Assembly: GCF_000621085.1 (NCBI RefSeq)
Contig: NZ_KK211211.1
Location: forward strand, 68,704 to 132,703
Reading direction: 5' to 3'
DNA: 64,000 nt
From: Mycoplasmopsis gallinarum DSM 19816
GTDB lineage: Bacteria; Bacillota_I; Bacilli_A; Mycoplasmatales; Metamycoplasmataceae
Shown in pieces: positions 20,470 through 32,575 of this stretch (positions are counted from its first letter, which is position 1; each line of letters starts with the position of its first letter). The notes below the pieces were generated by a model. It was given only the letters and a program-made list of their open reading frames with translations, was not told where the DNA came from and did not search any database. The position numbers were made by a program, and so were the translations under genes.

Positions 20470-21648
20470 ATGAAACTATTTAAGAAAAAAATATTTTTTG
20501 GTTTTGGATTAGTTGCCACTTCTACTTTACCTTTAACTTTAATTTCTTGTGGTAATGGAAAAGGTGATACACCAAATCCTTCTAATCCTACTGATCCTAC
20601 TAACCCAACTAAACCAGTTGAAAAAACATTTAATGTTGATTATCTTTTTAATGTTGCTAAAGTATCTGAAATTTCAACTATATCTGATAAACTTGCACAA
20701 TATGAAAGAAAGCTGAGAGAATTTGAAACTTCAACTAGTGAATTCTCAAAATTAAGATTAAATTCACAATTAAAATTATGAAACTTTAGTTATCCAAATA
20801 CACCTAAATCAGCAATTTTAACAAGACAAGAATATACAGAATTAGTCAAACCAATTTTAGATAATAATTCACCTTATTTTTCTGTGAATTGAGATTTAGA
20901 ACTTCCTATTAATTTTATTAATGCTGAAGAAGCTAAAGAATTTGAAAATAATTTCCAAAACTTCTTTAATAATTTTTACGTTAAAGAACAATGATGAAAA
21001 GTTGAATTTAAACAACTTACCGATGCAGCAAGAACAGGTAAATTCTCTAATAAGTTGACTCTTGAAGCAGCACAGACAGGAAATAAATTAGCAGAATATA
21101 ATGCTGTTGTAGCTAAAATTAAACAATTTTTTGCAGACGTTGCAAATGTAGAATTAAATGATGATATAAAAATCATTGAAATTGATCCTGATTATAGTGT
21201 TAATTGAGGATTGACTTTGAAATTTCAAAATGCAAATAATATTAAAACTGGAAATGTAAGACTTGATATTAAAAAAGCTAATAATTCTTGAACAGACCAA
21301 GAAATTGAAGCAAAAAATGCAAACAATCAATTTACTAAAAAAATTGTAAATAAAGTTAACGAGCTTTTAGCAAGTCCAACACTTATGTCGCTATTAAAAA
21401 TTTTACAAACTCAGTTTATCATTAACTTTGATGAAACTCAAATTAATGCACTAGCAAATAAAATACTAGATTCTATACAGAATTATCTATTTAATTTTAT
21501 AGCTATTCCTATTCCAAATTTTGTTATAAACATTATAAAAAATAAAATAAATACTGTTATTTCGCCTATTGTTAGATCTAAATTGCTTACATTTAACAAC
21601 AGCATAAAATCTAAATTAGTTGAAATAGCAAAAAGAAATGCTAATTAA
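20470..21648 (+). CDS. Hypothetical surface lipoprotein
   Basis: This 392-residue protein has a signal peptide (MKLFKKKIFFGFGLVATS) and the lipobox TLISC with Cys27, so it should be anchored on the outer face of the membrane. A Pro/Asn/Thr linker (TPNPSNPTDPTNPTKP) follows. The rest is Asn/Lys-rich, with several Trp codons written as TGA and hydrophobic C-terminal helices (IAIPIPNFVINIIKNK). AAGGAG lies before the ATG. The promoter region holds a T19 tract, suggesting phase-variable expression. No domain was recognised. Confidence 0.78.
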
Positions 21649-21661
21649 ATCAATTCAATTT

Positions 21662-21690
21662 ACATAGATTTTTAAATCTATGTTTTTTAT
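21662..21690 (+). terminator. Terminator after the lipoprotein gene
   Basis: Stem ACATAGATTT/AAATCTATGT followed by TTTTTTA and further T. Confidence 0.8.
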
Positions 21691-21727
21691 TTTTTTTGTT
21701 GCAATTTCAGTCATATTAAAAATTAAA

Positions 21728-21759
21728 ATAAAAATGAATACCTAAAAAGGTATTCATTT
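21728..21759 (-). terminator. Terminator of the alcohol dehydrogenase gene
   Basis: Stem AAATGAATACCT/AGGTATTCATTT; on the minus strand a T-rich run follows. Confidence 0.75.
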
Positions 21760-21776
21760 AACTGTTAATAATTTAC

Positions 21777-22826
21777 TTATTTTCTAAAATCAATTACAGC
21801 TCTTCCTAAAAATTCGCCTTTTTGCAATTTGTCAAAAATTTCTGCAACTTCATCTAATGAAACTACTTTTGTAACTTCAGATTTTACTTTTCCTTCGGCT
21901 GCATATTCTAAAGCTTCTTGTAAATCTAATCTTGTTCCAACGATTGAACCCACTAATTCTCTTTGGAATAAAACAGTTCAGAATACTGAAACACCAAACT
22001 CGTCTTTACCTAAATTGTCTTTTGATGGTAGTCCAACAAGTACTTGACGTCCATTACGACGTAAAATTGACATTCCTTGTTCCGCTGCTTTAGTTGCTAC
22101 AGAAGTATTAATTACTGAATGTGCTCCTCCACCAGTAAATTCAATTAATTTATTTACAAAGTCAGGATCTTTTTTAGAATTATATGCTGCTACAGCACCT
22201 GATTTTAAGGCTAATTCACATTTTTCATCAGTTAAATCAATTCCAATTGGTTTATATCCCATAGCTTTTGCATATTGAATTGCTAATTGGCCTAATCCAC
22301 CTACACCAATAACAGCTACATATTGATCAGGTCTTAATTTTGCTCTCTTTAATGCTTTGTAAGTTGTAACTCCAGCACAAACTACTGGTGCTCCACTGAT
22401 AATATCTAATTCCTTAGGTACAATACCTACATAATCTTCATGACCAATTGCATATTCTGCAAAAGACCCATCTTTAGTATAAGCTGACATATTTTGATTT
22501 GGACATAATGTTTCTTCACCTTGTAAACAAAATTCACAGTGTCCACAAGCATCGTGTAATCAAGCTAAACAAACACGATCTCCGACTTTAAGACGAGTAC
22601 ATCCTTCGCCTACTTTGGCAACAATTCCAATTCCTTCATGACCTGGAATTAAAGGATATTTAGGTTCTACTAATCAATCAAAATTAGCAGCATGTAAATC
22701 TGTATGACATATTCCAGAAGTTTCCATTTTAATTAAAACTTCTTTGTATTTTGGTTGAGGTATTTCTACTTCTTCAACACTTCATTGTTTTGGTGCACGT
22801 ACCACAAAAGCTTTCATTTTTTCCAT
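21777..22826 (-). CDS. adhP: Zinc-dependent alcohol dehydrogenase (AdhP-like)
   Basis: This 349-residue medium-chain dehydrogenase has the catalytic zinc ligands in [11 protein letters not shown] and PGHEGIG. The structural zinc cluster [15 protein letters not shown] spans about residues 96-110, and the Rossmann motif [13 protein letters not shown] binds NAD(P). It should interconvert ethanol or other short alcohols and aldehydes, feeding NAD balance in fermentation. GGAGAAAAA precedes the ATG at 22826; an internal ATG lies three codons later. It is convergent with the lipoprotein gene and has its own terminator, so it is probably monocistronic. Confidence 0.92.
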
Positions 22827-23012
22827 TGCTTTTTTTCTCCTATACATTAATCATTTTCTATAAAAAGTATATTCTTTTTGAAAATTACTTTCTGAATCAC
22901 ATGATTGCTAGATAAAAAAATATGGAAATTTTCACAAAAAAACGGGTATAAATTGTAATTTTTTTTATTACATATATGGAAATTTATGAAAAAGAAAAAA
23001 TTAAATAAAAAA

Positions 23013-23116
23013 AGCAGCTTCCTATTTTCACCTTTCGGCTATCGTCGGCACTAAGATGCTTAACTACTGAGTTCGGAATGGGATCAGGTGAACCATCTTG
23101 CTATAACCACTTGTGA
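23013..23116 (-). rRNA. rrf: 5S ribosomal RNA
   Basis: Read on the minus strand, the sequence contains the 5S core CCTGATCCCATTCCGAAC, then CAGTAGTTAAGC and GCCGACGATAG, and closing 5'/3' arms (AGCAAGATGGTTCACC and AGGAAGCTGC). About 104 nt, ending at a T run. No 16S or 23S gene lies nearby, so this 5S is detached, as in several hominis-group mycoplasmas. The exact ends are approximate. Confidence 0.93.
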
Positions 23117-23120
23117 ATAT

Positions 23121-23148
23121 ATAATAGCATATAAAAATTTACTCCAAA
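23121..23148 (-). promoter_or_regulatory. 5S rRNA promoter
   Basis: On the minus strand TTTGGA (23148-23143) and TATTAT (23126-23121) are separated by 16 bp and sit just upstream of the 5S 5' end. Confidence 0.5.
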
Positions 23149-23203
23149 GAAAAAAAATTAAAATTTTGTTAAAATTTTTTTATTAAAAATTGAGAGGAGA
23201 ACA

Positions 23204-26101
23204 ATGAAAAAGAAAATGCTTTTGTTTTTTTCAACAGTTGCAACTTCTACTGCTTTACCATTAATAGCAATTAGTTGTAAGAATGAAAAAGAAAAATCAA
23301 AAAATGTTGAAATTAACAATGATAAAAATGCAATTAATATTGAAGCAAGAAATGCACTCTACAGTCAAATTGAAAAAGAAGATGCAAAAATTACTGCTAA
23401 ACAAAATGAGGTTAATGAAAAGTTTGAATTGTATAAAAATCAAGTACAAGAAGCAAAAACTAAATATTCTGCTTATGTACAAAAACACAATCAGGCTGTT
23501 CAGCTTCAAAAGCAACTTCAAGCTGAAAAAGCCAAATCAGAACCAAATCAAGAAGAAGTGACTAGATTAGAAACCGCTTACAATGAAGCTCTTCAAACAC
23601 GTACTGATGCTTTAAATGAATATAAAACTCTAACTGCTAATTATCAAACATCAGCCACTGAATACACAAAATTAAAAGATGAACTAGCAACATTAATTAA
23701 AGATGGTTTGATTAATAAATCAGTAATTGCTTTTAGTAAAAATTATCAAAATAAAGATATAGAAATTACTACTAAATTCATTAGTGGTGTTTTAACAACT
23801 TTCGAAAATTATTTAAGTAAAAATAATTTATCAGGTCAAAGTGCTTTAACTAATGAAATGAAAGAAATTTATTTATCAACTTTAACTACTTGAAGTAATT
23901 GATTAACCAAAGTTGATTCAAGTAATTTAAACGTTGATTCAAATGCTATTTTGAAAACGGCTTTATTCGATATGGATTTAATCATTGGTAACTTAAAATC
24001 TGATTATTTAAGTTTAAATCCAAAATTATGAACTTCTGCATCATATATGTTTCCAATTACATCATATGATAATTCACTTTACAGATTATCTTTAAGTAAG
24101 GCTAAAAACTTTGCAGAAACAGCTAAAATAATGAAAGAAAATTTAGCTGAGTCAATCAAATTAAATTTAGTATCTTCAAAAGTAGTTATTAAATTAAATA
24201 TGAATGGTGTGATTAAGAATTTATTTATGGCTGAAGTAACTAAATTTATTAAATCAGGTGCTCAAACCATTTCTGTTGCAGATTTATTAACTTATAAATC
24301 AGCTGAAGATACTTCAACTACAGATGAAAAATTAAAAGAAGCAAAACAAGCAATTTACGATTTTTATAAATTTTATGCAACTGAATATTATCAAGCTGCA
24401 AATCACGGTTTAGGTGAAAACGCTGATAGTTTAATTTTAAGTTTAACAAACACTACTAACGAAGTTGAAAACACTTTAGAAGCTTTTGATAATAATCAAG
24501 CAGTCAAAATTTATGGGCTTGGTTTAAGCCAAAGTGATTTAGAAGCTAAAGCAGTTGGTTGAAATGGAGCAAATGGAATTGAAAATCATATGTCAGGTAA
24601 ACAAGCTTATGATTGAATGCTCAATTTAGCTTCAACCAAAAATGGAGTAACAAGCGAAGAAGTTTTTGATTATGGAATGTCTTTAATTAAAGAAAATCAA
24701 TCTTTATCAAAACAAGTAGCTAATTTAATTGCTGATGTAATTGTTGGTAAGGGCAATGAGTGACAAGAAAGCTTTAATTATGATGCTGATTCAAATGGAC
24801 CAGCCACACCTGAACAATTAACTTTAGTAATTCGTGATGCTAAAGGTAATTTAAATTGAGAAAACTTTAACAAATGACTTAAAAGTGAAGAATTTCAATT
24901 AGGACTTGAAGGAAGCGATGTTTATACACCAGAATTCAAGGCTGCTTTAGATACTAATCCAGATTTAACTGAAATTAAAACTAAATTGGAAAATGCTGGA
25001 TATGGTACTTGAACTAATGAACAAACTGCAAATAATCCATATGGTTCAATTAACAATAAAGATGCATATTATGGAGCTCTAAGTACCTATTTAGCTTTTA
25101 AACAATTTAAAGATTCAACCACTGATAAAGCTGCTAAATTCTTTAATTATGAAATCCCTGATTATTCTTTAACTCCAATTTCTTTTGCAAAAAGAGAGCT
25201 TGATGGAGCTGCTTATTATTCAAATAATCAATATTACTTTAACCCTGATCCATATTATGGAGTAGCTAAATGAAGTATTTCATCACTTTCAAACCATGAA
25301 GCTGTAATGGGACATCATTTACAAACAACTTATTATAAATACACTTCAGCGCAAGATCCAAACCTTGATGCATATGTTTCACAATCAGGAGCTTATTTAG
25401 AAGGGTGAGCTGTCTTTATGGAAATGTTTGGTAATGAAATTGGTATGTATGGTGAGCCTGATTTTAATAGTCAATCTTATTATGCATTGCCAAAAAGTTT
25501 CAAAGTTGCTAAATCAGGAATTACTTCTTTCTATAATGGCACATTTACTGAAGAAGCTTTAAGCCAAATTAAACAACTTCACAATGGTATTTATTGAAAT
25601 TTAATTGCAAGTCATAATCCAAATCTTAGTGATGAAGCAAAATTAGCTAAAGCTGTTGAATTAACAAATATGTTACAGTACTTTGGTATGTTAAATGAGG
25701 CACAATTTAGAAATGTAAGATTAGTAGTAGATACAGCTTTACATGGAAAAGTTAAAGGCAATAGTGAAATTCAAGAAAATGCTTCATTACAAGATATTAG
25801 AGAATTTATGCAACGTTATACAGCTTTAAGTGTTGGGCAAATTAATACAGAAACTAAACGTTATTTACTTTATCCAGGACAAGCAACTGCTTATATTTTA
25901 GGTAAACAAGTTTTTGAAAAAATGTACAACGCAGTTTTAGCAAAAACTGGCTTAAGTCGTGAAGAGTTTTTAAATAAAACTACTGAACAAGAAGGCGAAC
26001 ACGGAGAAGTGAAAAAACTATTTAATTACATGCTTAAATATGGTTCAATGCCTTTAAGTGTTTTAGAAGAAACTATTAAGAAAGCCTATGATATAGAATA
26101 A
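23204..26101 (+). CDS. DUF885-family peptidase-like lipoprotein
   Basis: This 965-residue lipoprotein has Cys25 in the lipobox IAISC. Residues 40-170 are Lys/Glu/Gln-rich and probably coiled coil. The C-terminal 450 residues carry the DUF885 hallmarks: NHEAVMGHH at residues 697-705 (consensus HEAxPGH, with Met for Pro), YLEGWAVFME, RNVRLVVDTALHG and YPGQATAYILG. The family is viewed as metallopeptidases, so this should be a surface enzyme that cuts peptides for uptake. It starts behind GAGAGGAG and is followed by a terminator. It diverges from the 5S gene and appears monocistronic. Confidence 0.82.
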
Positions 26102-26110
26102 TTTAAATTA

Positions 26111-26144
26111 AAAATGAATATTCGCTTTGAATATTCATTTTTTG
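26111..26144 (+). terminator. Terminator after the DUF885 gene
   Basis: Stem AAATGAATATTC/GAATATTCATTT with loop GCTTT, then six T; usable from either side, so it may also serve rnhC. Confidence 0.8.
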
Positions 26145-26162
26145 TTTTGATTTTCAAGAGTT

Positions 26163-26846
26163 TTAATTCATTTTAAAATGAATTTTGGCTACTTTTTTAG
26201 GGTTAATATTTTTATCAATAAATAGTTTTTGTGCGAATTCTTTTACCTGATTTCCTGCGCCTAAAGGAAAGTTAATTTTATATTCCTCATTCATTTGCTT
26301 CATATAATTAAGAAAGAAATTTCTTGCCAAAATTGAAGCACAAGCAACTGCCAATGAATAATTTTCAGCTTTTTTTAACAAATTAATATCAGCATTAAAA
26401 TTAGGGATTTTAGTTCAATTATTATCAACCATTATTTTTTGATAATAATTTTTAATACTTTTTAAAGTAGAAAATTGATCTATTAAAACAAAATCAGATG
26501 TAGTTTCATTAGCCACTTTACTAATAGTATTTAGATGGCAAAACATTTTTAGTTCATTTGAATTATATTGCAAATTAAGTTGATTATAACCATGAGGACT
26601 GAGAAAAAACACTTGATTTATAGTATTTTTTTGAATTATAGGAGCTAATTCTTTAATTTTTTTATCACTAATTTTTTTGCTGTCTTTTATTCCTAATTCG
26701 CTTAAAAAGTGCATTTTTTCTCTAGGAATAAAAACAGCTGATGAAACAAGAGGACCAAAATAATCGCCCACACCCACTTCATCAACTCCAATAATTGATA
26801 AATTATCTAAAGAATTAAGATCAATATCCAATTCTTTTATTTGCAT
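26163..26846 (-). CDS. rnhC: Ribonuclease HIII
   Basis: This 227-residue enzyme has the RNase HII/HIII active-site start IIGVDEVGVGDYFGPLV (Asp, Glu) near residues 18-34, SKKISDKKIKEL, FVLIDQF and the SLAVACASILARN helix. The GxGDYFGP form is that of HIII. It removes RNA from RNA-DNA hybrids. It is shorter than the 300-residue HIII of Bacillus because the N-terminal substrate-binding domain is reduced to about 15 residues. Its ATG overlaps the stop codon of the upstream HAD gene by one base (TAATG), so translation should be coupled. Confidence 0.9.
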
Positions 26847-27790
26847 TATTCCTCAATATCATCCATACTTGAACGATGTTTCATCATTTTTTGTCTTGCT
26901 GCTTCACTTTTAGCAATAATTTTTTCAGGATTATCCAAAATACTATTAATAAAGTGTCCTACTGCACCTTCATCATTATTTTTAGTTAATTTAATTGTTG
27001 CATATTTTTTAACATCTTTTGAAGCATTACCAACAGCAACTGAAATTTTAGCTACCTTAAACATTGGCACATCATTAAAACCATCTCCCATTGCTATGGT
27101 GTTATCTAAATCAATTCCATAGTATCTTGATAATAATGATAATGCGCGCCCTTTATTAACTGATACATTAGTAATATCAAAAACAGGAGTTAAACCTTTT
27201 CCTTTTGATCAATATGAAAATTCTCCTAAGTCACCAAATTTACGTTTCAAATATGAACGTAATTCTTCAACATCAGTTGAATGTTTAACATCAAAAATAA
27301 TTCCAGTTGGTTTTAAAGGTAATTTATTAAAATCAAGTCCAACCACAAATTTAGTGCTTTCTCTGAAACCAAAAACACTTTCTAAATCTTTATCTCTTTT
27401 TTGTAGTTGTACTCACCCTGGCCCTTCGATTGCAATATTAGTAATTTCTGATTTAACTTTTGGATCACCTAAAACATAAAGCATTTCATTCAAATCTAAA
27501 TATTTAATATAAGGGGTGAAATTTTCGTCTTTTGGATTATGAATTTGAGCACCATTATAATTACTTACAACTGTGTCTAAATCAAGTCTTTCATAAATTG
27601 GTTTTGTACTTCTTCAAGGTCTACCTGTTAATAAACAAACAATATGTCCCTCTGCTTTTGCTCTTAAAATTGCATTAAAAGTAACATCATGAATTGAACC
27701 TTGTGAACTTGAAGCAAGTAAGGTTCCGTCGAGGTCAATGGCAAAAAGAAATTTTTTATCGCTCTTTTTTGTTAAATTTTGTTCTTCCAT
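26846..27790 (-). CDS. Cof-type HAD-IIB family phosphatase
   Basis: This 314-residue protein has HAD motif I FAIDLDGTLLA (Asp nucleophile near residue 19), motif II LLTGRP, Lys of motif III (KGKGL/NKGRAL) and motif IV MGDGFNDVPMF. The C2B-type cap lies between motifs II and III. Such enzymes dephosphorylate sugar phosphates, FMN or other small phosphates; the substrate cannot be read from sequence. GGAG lies 5 bp before the ATG. It is translationally coupled to rnhC. Confidence 0.88.
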
Positions 27791-27942
27791 TATGCTCCCA
27801 TATGTAAATTTTTATAAAACAATTATATATTAATTAAACTTTTATATCTATATTATAGGAGTAAAAGAAAATAAATCTTATTTACAATATGAAAAAACTA
27901 ATTTTTCAATCAATTTTTAACTTAAAAAATGTGGAAAATAAT

Positions 27943-27976
27943 GAAAAAATGCAATATTTCGATTCATATTGCATTT
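27943..27976 (-). terminator. Terminator after parC
   Basis: Stem AAATGCAATAT/ATATTGCATTT; on the minus strand it ends in TTTTTT. Confidence 0.8.
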
Positions 27977-27981
27977 AGTCA

Positions 27982-30549
27982 TTATTTAATTTTTAATTTA
28001 TTTAAAAGTGAATCAACGTCCAAATCTAAAATATTTTTTTCTGCTTCTGCTACTAAATTGGTTTCTTTTTTAGTTTCAATTGTATATTTAGTTTCTTTTA
28101 ATTCATTTTCAAAGCTAATTTTTACAACTGATTTATTTGGTTTAATTTGACTTCAAGACATTTTGGAAATAGGCAATTTCGTAAAGCTTGAACTAAGTTT
28201 AGATAAATCAATCAACAATTCATGTAAATTGTCTTCTGTGTCACGATATAAAACAAAATTATTTTCACTTAAAACTGAAATTTCTGTGATTTTATTCGCT
28301 TTTTTATCTTCTAAAAGAGGAATTTTTTTACCGAGATTTTTCTTATTAGTTTTAACTAGATTCTTAGTTTCTAATTTAGCTATATATTCGTTAGCTAATA
28401 CTAATAAGTCATTTTTAAAGTCAATTAATTTAGCAAATTTTAATTCATCACCTGTCGATAAATAGCAAGATTTGGTTCCATTACTTTTAGTGCCATAAAT
28501 TTGCACATCATTTTCTGTATAAAATGATACAAATCCTTTTTCTGTAACTAACAGAACATCTCCGTCCCCTTTTGTCATTTCTGCTGCTATTAATTCATCA
28601 TCATTTGCTAATTTTAAAGCAGTATAAGTTTTAGAAAATCTAGTTATTTCAAAATCTTTTAAGCTTACTCTTTTCCCTTGCGCTTGTTTTGAAAATAAGG
28701 CTATATAATTATTTTTATCAAAAGTATCTATATCATAGGCATTTATAATAAATTCCCCAGTTTTTAAATCTACAAATTCACTTAAATGATTGCCCAATTC
28801 TTTTCATTTACTTTCGTTAATTTTATAAATTGGCACTATTGCATAATTACCTAAATTAGTGAAAATTAATAACTGATGAGTAGTATTAACTTTTTCAAAA
28901 AATACAATTTTATCTTCTTCTTTTAAACCATAATTTTCTCAAACATTAGTTTCATAAACTTTGGTTGAAAAAGATTTCAAATAACCATCTCTTGAAATAC
29001 TTAAATATTTTTCTTCTTCTTGAATTAAATCTGTTTCTGAATAAGATAAATCAATTTTGTTTTCTACAATTTGAGTTTTTCTTGGTTTGCCATATATTTT
29101 TTTAATTTCAGTTAATAAATTAATTAAATATAAATTAAATTCATTTTCATCATTTAACAAAATTTCAATTTTTTTAATTTCTTCTTCAAGATTGTTTTTT
29201 TCTTCTAAAAAAGCAAATTTATCAGTTTTACTTAATTTATATAATCTTAATTCGGCTATAGCTGTTGCTTGATTCAAAGTGAAGTTAAAATGAGAAATTA
29301 GATTATCAATTACCCCTTGCTTTGAATTTTCACTTTCCCTAATTACTTTAATTACTGCATCGGTAATTTCAGCAACTTTTAAGAATCCAATGACAATTTC
29401 GAGTCTCAATTTAAGTTTTTCTAAATCGAAAATTAAGGTTTTTCTTTTTACATCTTTTAAATGATTAAGATATGCAGTTAAAAGATTATTAAGCGATAAT
29501 GTTCTAGGGCGATTGTTTTGAATCGCAACATTGTTATAGTTATAATAAATTTGTAATTCAGTTTTTTGTAATAAATAAGAAACAATGGATTCGGCATTAG
29601 CATTTTTATCCAAAGTTATTAAGATGCTAATGCCATTTCTATCAGATTGATCTTTAATTTCTAATAATCCACCAATTGATTCACTAGCAATAATTAAATC
29701 GATATCACGCACTAATTTAGATTTAATTACTCCAAATGGAATTTCAGTTATTTCAATATATTTATTTTTTTTGTCTTCCTTAATTTCATATTTCGAAGCT
29801 AAAGTAACTCTTCCTCTACCTACTTCAAAGGCTTCAGCAATTCCGTCAGTTCCATAGATAATTCCGCCTGTAGGAAAATCTGGCCCTTTGACATATTTCA
29901 TTAATTTTCTTCATTCCAAATCAGGGTTTTTAATTTTAGCAATTGCAGCATCTAAAATTTCATTTAAATTATGTGGTGGCATTTTAGTCGCAAAACCTGA
30001 AGCAATTCCATCTGCTCCATTTAATAATAGTGTTGGAATTAAAGTTGGAAAAACCGTAGGTTCTTTTTCACTATCATCAAAATTAGGTGCAAATTTAACG
30101 GTATTTTTCTTTAAGTCTCCAATTACTAAGTCGCTAATTTTAGATAACTTAGCTTCTGTATATCTCATTGCAGCGGCAGGATCATCATCGATTGAACCTA
30201 CATTTCCGTGCATTTCAACTAAAGGGTAGTTCATTTTTCAATCTTGCGCCATTCTTACCATAGCTTCATAAATAGAACTATCTCCATGAGGATGGTATTT
30301 ACCAATTACATCCCCTACTACTCTGGCAGATTTTTTATAATTTTTACTATTTTGTAAACCTAAATCATTCATTGAATAAAGAATTCTTCTTTGAACTGGT
30401 TTTAATCCGTCTCTAACATCAGGTAAAGCTCTTTGTTGAATAATGTATTTTGAATATCTACTAAAACGATCTGACATTACAATGTCTAGATTTTGATTAA
30501 TTATTTTAGTTAAAAGGGCATCTAATTTATCTTTCTTTTCTTGTTTCAT
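27982..30549 (-). CDS. parC: DNA topoisomerase IV subunit A
   Basis: This 855-residue subunit has the winged-helix breakage-reunion domain starting [20 protein letters not shown]. The active-site pair is Arg129-Tyr130 in [12 protein letters not shown]. The quinolone region reads [19 protein letters not shown], with Ser91 and Glu95 (E. coli ParC Ser80 and Glu84) unchanged. The Trp after AQD and the partner order parE-parC favour ParC over GyrA. With ParE it decatenates chromosomes using ATP. It starts 12 bp after parE behind AAAGGAAA. The C-terminal beta-pinwheel is low in similarity, with a Lys-rich end. Confidence 0.93.
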
Positions 30550-30561
30550 AATAGTTTCCTT

Positions 30562-32466
30562 TTAAAATTCAAAATCATCTTCTAGAGTAAATTGAACATG
30601 GTTATTAATTCACTCTTTTCTTGGTTCAACATTATCACCCATTAAGATAGAAACACTTTTTTCTGCAGCTAACGCATCACTAATTTTAACCCTTATCAAA
30701 CTTCTAGTTTCCGGATTCATTGTAGTTTCTCATAATTGATCAGCATTCATTTCACCAAGTCCTTTATAACGCTGAATATCATAATTTTGCTTATTAGAAT
30801 TCAAAAGTTCTTGTAATTCATCTTCATCTCAAGCATAAAGTACTTCTTTTTTATTTGATAATTTAAATAAAGGTGGTAAGGCAATATAAACATTTCCATT
30901 TTCAATTAATTGTTTCATATGTCTATAGAAAAAAGTTAATAAAAGAATCTGAATATGTGCTCCATCAGTATCTGCATCAGTCATGATAATTATTTTATGA
31001 TACTGAATTTTATTGATATCAAAATCTTCACCAATTCCAGCCCCAATAGTGTTAATTATTGTTGCAATTTCTTCATTCTTCAAAATTTCAAATAATCTTG
31101 ATTTTTCAGTGTTAATAACTTTTCCTCTTAAAGGTAAAATTGCTTGATATACTCTATTTCTACCAAGTTTAGCTGAACCTCCAGCAGAATCCCCTTCGAC
31201 TAAAAATAATTCTTTTTCTTCTGGTTTCTTTGATTGTGCAGGAGTTAATTTACCACTTAAAATTTGTTTTTCTTTAAGTGCATTTTTAGTCACTCTTGAT
31301 TCTTGTCTAGCTTTTCTAGCTGCCAATCTTGATTCAGCTGCTTTTTTAATTTTATTTAAAATGTTTTTTGCAACTGATTTATTTTCATTTATTCATAGTT
31401 TTAATTGTTTAGAAACTACGTCCTCGACTGCTGATTTAGCTTCTGGTGTACTTAGTTTATTTTTAGTTTGACTAATAAATTCCAAAATACCTTCTGGAAC
31501 TTTGATGTTTAAAATTACAGTTAAACCTTCTCTGATATCATCGCCTTCAAAAGTATTTTTTCCCTTAAGAATCTTTTCCTCATTTGCAAATTCATTAAAA
31601 ATTTTAGTGAATGCTGTTTTAAGACCGGTTTCATGAGTCCCACCATCTTTTGTTTTTACATTATTGACAAAAGACAAAATAGTTTCGTTGTAACTATCTG
31701 TATATTGAAAGCCAAATTCAACTTCAATATTACTTTTAGTTTCTTTAAAGGTTACAGGTTCGGATACAGATTTTTTAGTTTCATTAATAAATAATAAAAA
31801 TTCTTTTAATCCATTTTCAAAGAAAAAAGTAGCATCTTTATTATTAATTTCATCTATTAAATTTATTTTTAAATTGTTAATTAAAAAGCAACTTTCTTTT
31901 AATCTTTCTGCAATAGTTTCAAAATTAAATTTACTGTTTTTGAAAATCGCATAATTTGGTCAAAATCTAACTGATGTACCAGTTTTTGTAGTTTTACCTA
32001 ATTCTTTGGTTCTTTGCACAATGTCATCGCCATTTTCAAAAATTGTTTCATAGATTTTTTTATCTCTATAAACAGTGGCTACTAATTTAGTACTTAAAGC
32101 ATTAACCACAGATGAACCTACTCCATGTAGACCCCCAGCTGATTTATAAGCACTATCATTAAATTTTCCACCTGCGTGTAATTCAGTAAAAACAATTTCA
32201 ACAGCTGTTTTATTTGTGCCTGATTTTTTTCCAACCGGAATTCCTCTTCCGTTATCAATTACTTCAACAGAACTATCATTATGCAATATAACTGTGATTT
32301 CATTTGCATATCCCGCTAATGCTTCATCAATTGAATTATCAACAATTTCTCATATTAAATGATGCAAACCATTGATATCCGTGCTACCAATGTACATTCC
32401 AGGACGTTTACGAACAGCTTCTAAACCTTTTAGTTGCTGAATACTAGATTCATCATATTTACTCAT
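30562..32466 (-). CDS. parE: DNA topoisomerase IV subunit B
   Basis: This 634-residue subunit has the GHKL ATPase with [22 protein letters not shown] and [15 protein letters not shown], then the transducer domain. The TOPRIM domain shows [25 protein letters not shown] and the metal-binding DADTDGAHI. The protein ends [18 protein letters not shown]. Together with ParC it forms topoisomerase IV. The start [19 protein letters not shown] is the usual family start. It lies in the same direction as def and the CvpA-like gene, 109 bp after the latter, so it may have its own promoter. Confidence 0.93.
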
Positions 32467-32575
32467 GATATTATGATATAGAAATATTTTGCATTAAAGA
32501 ATATTTTTTAAATTTAAGCATTGAAATAAAAAATATATGTCGATTTTAAAATGACATATATTCCTATAAATTAGT

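Noticed and set aside
29888-30234. Plus-strand frame opposite parC.
   Set aside because: The minus strand encodes the conserved ParC active site here; the plus frame has no ribosome-binding site or homology.
27982-32466. Calling the topoisomerase pair GyrB/GyrA.
   Set aside because: The Trp after the MVRMAQD segment, the ParE-like C-terminus and the adjacent parE-parC order favour topoisomerase IV; gyrase remains a small possibility.
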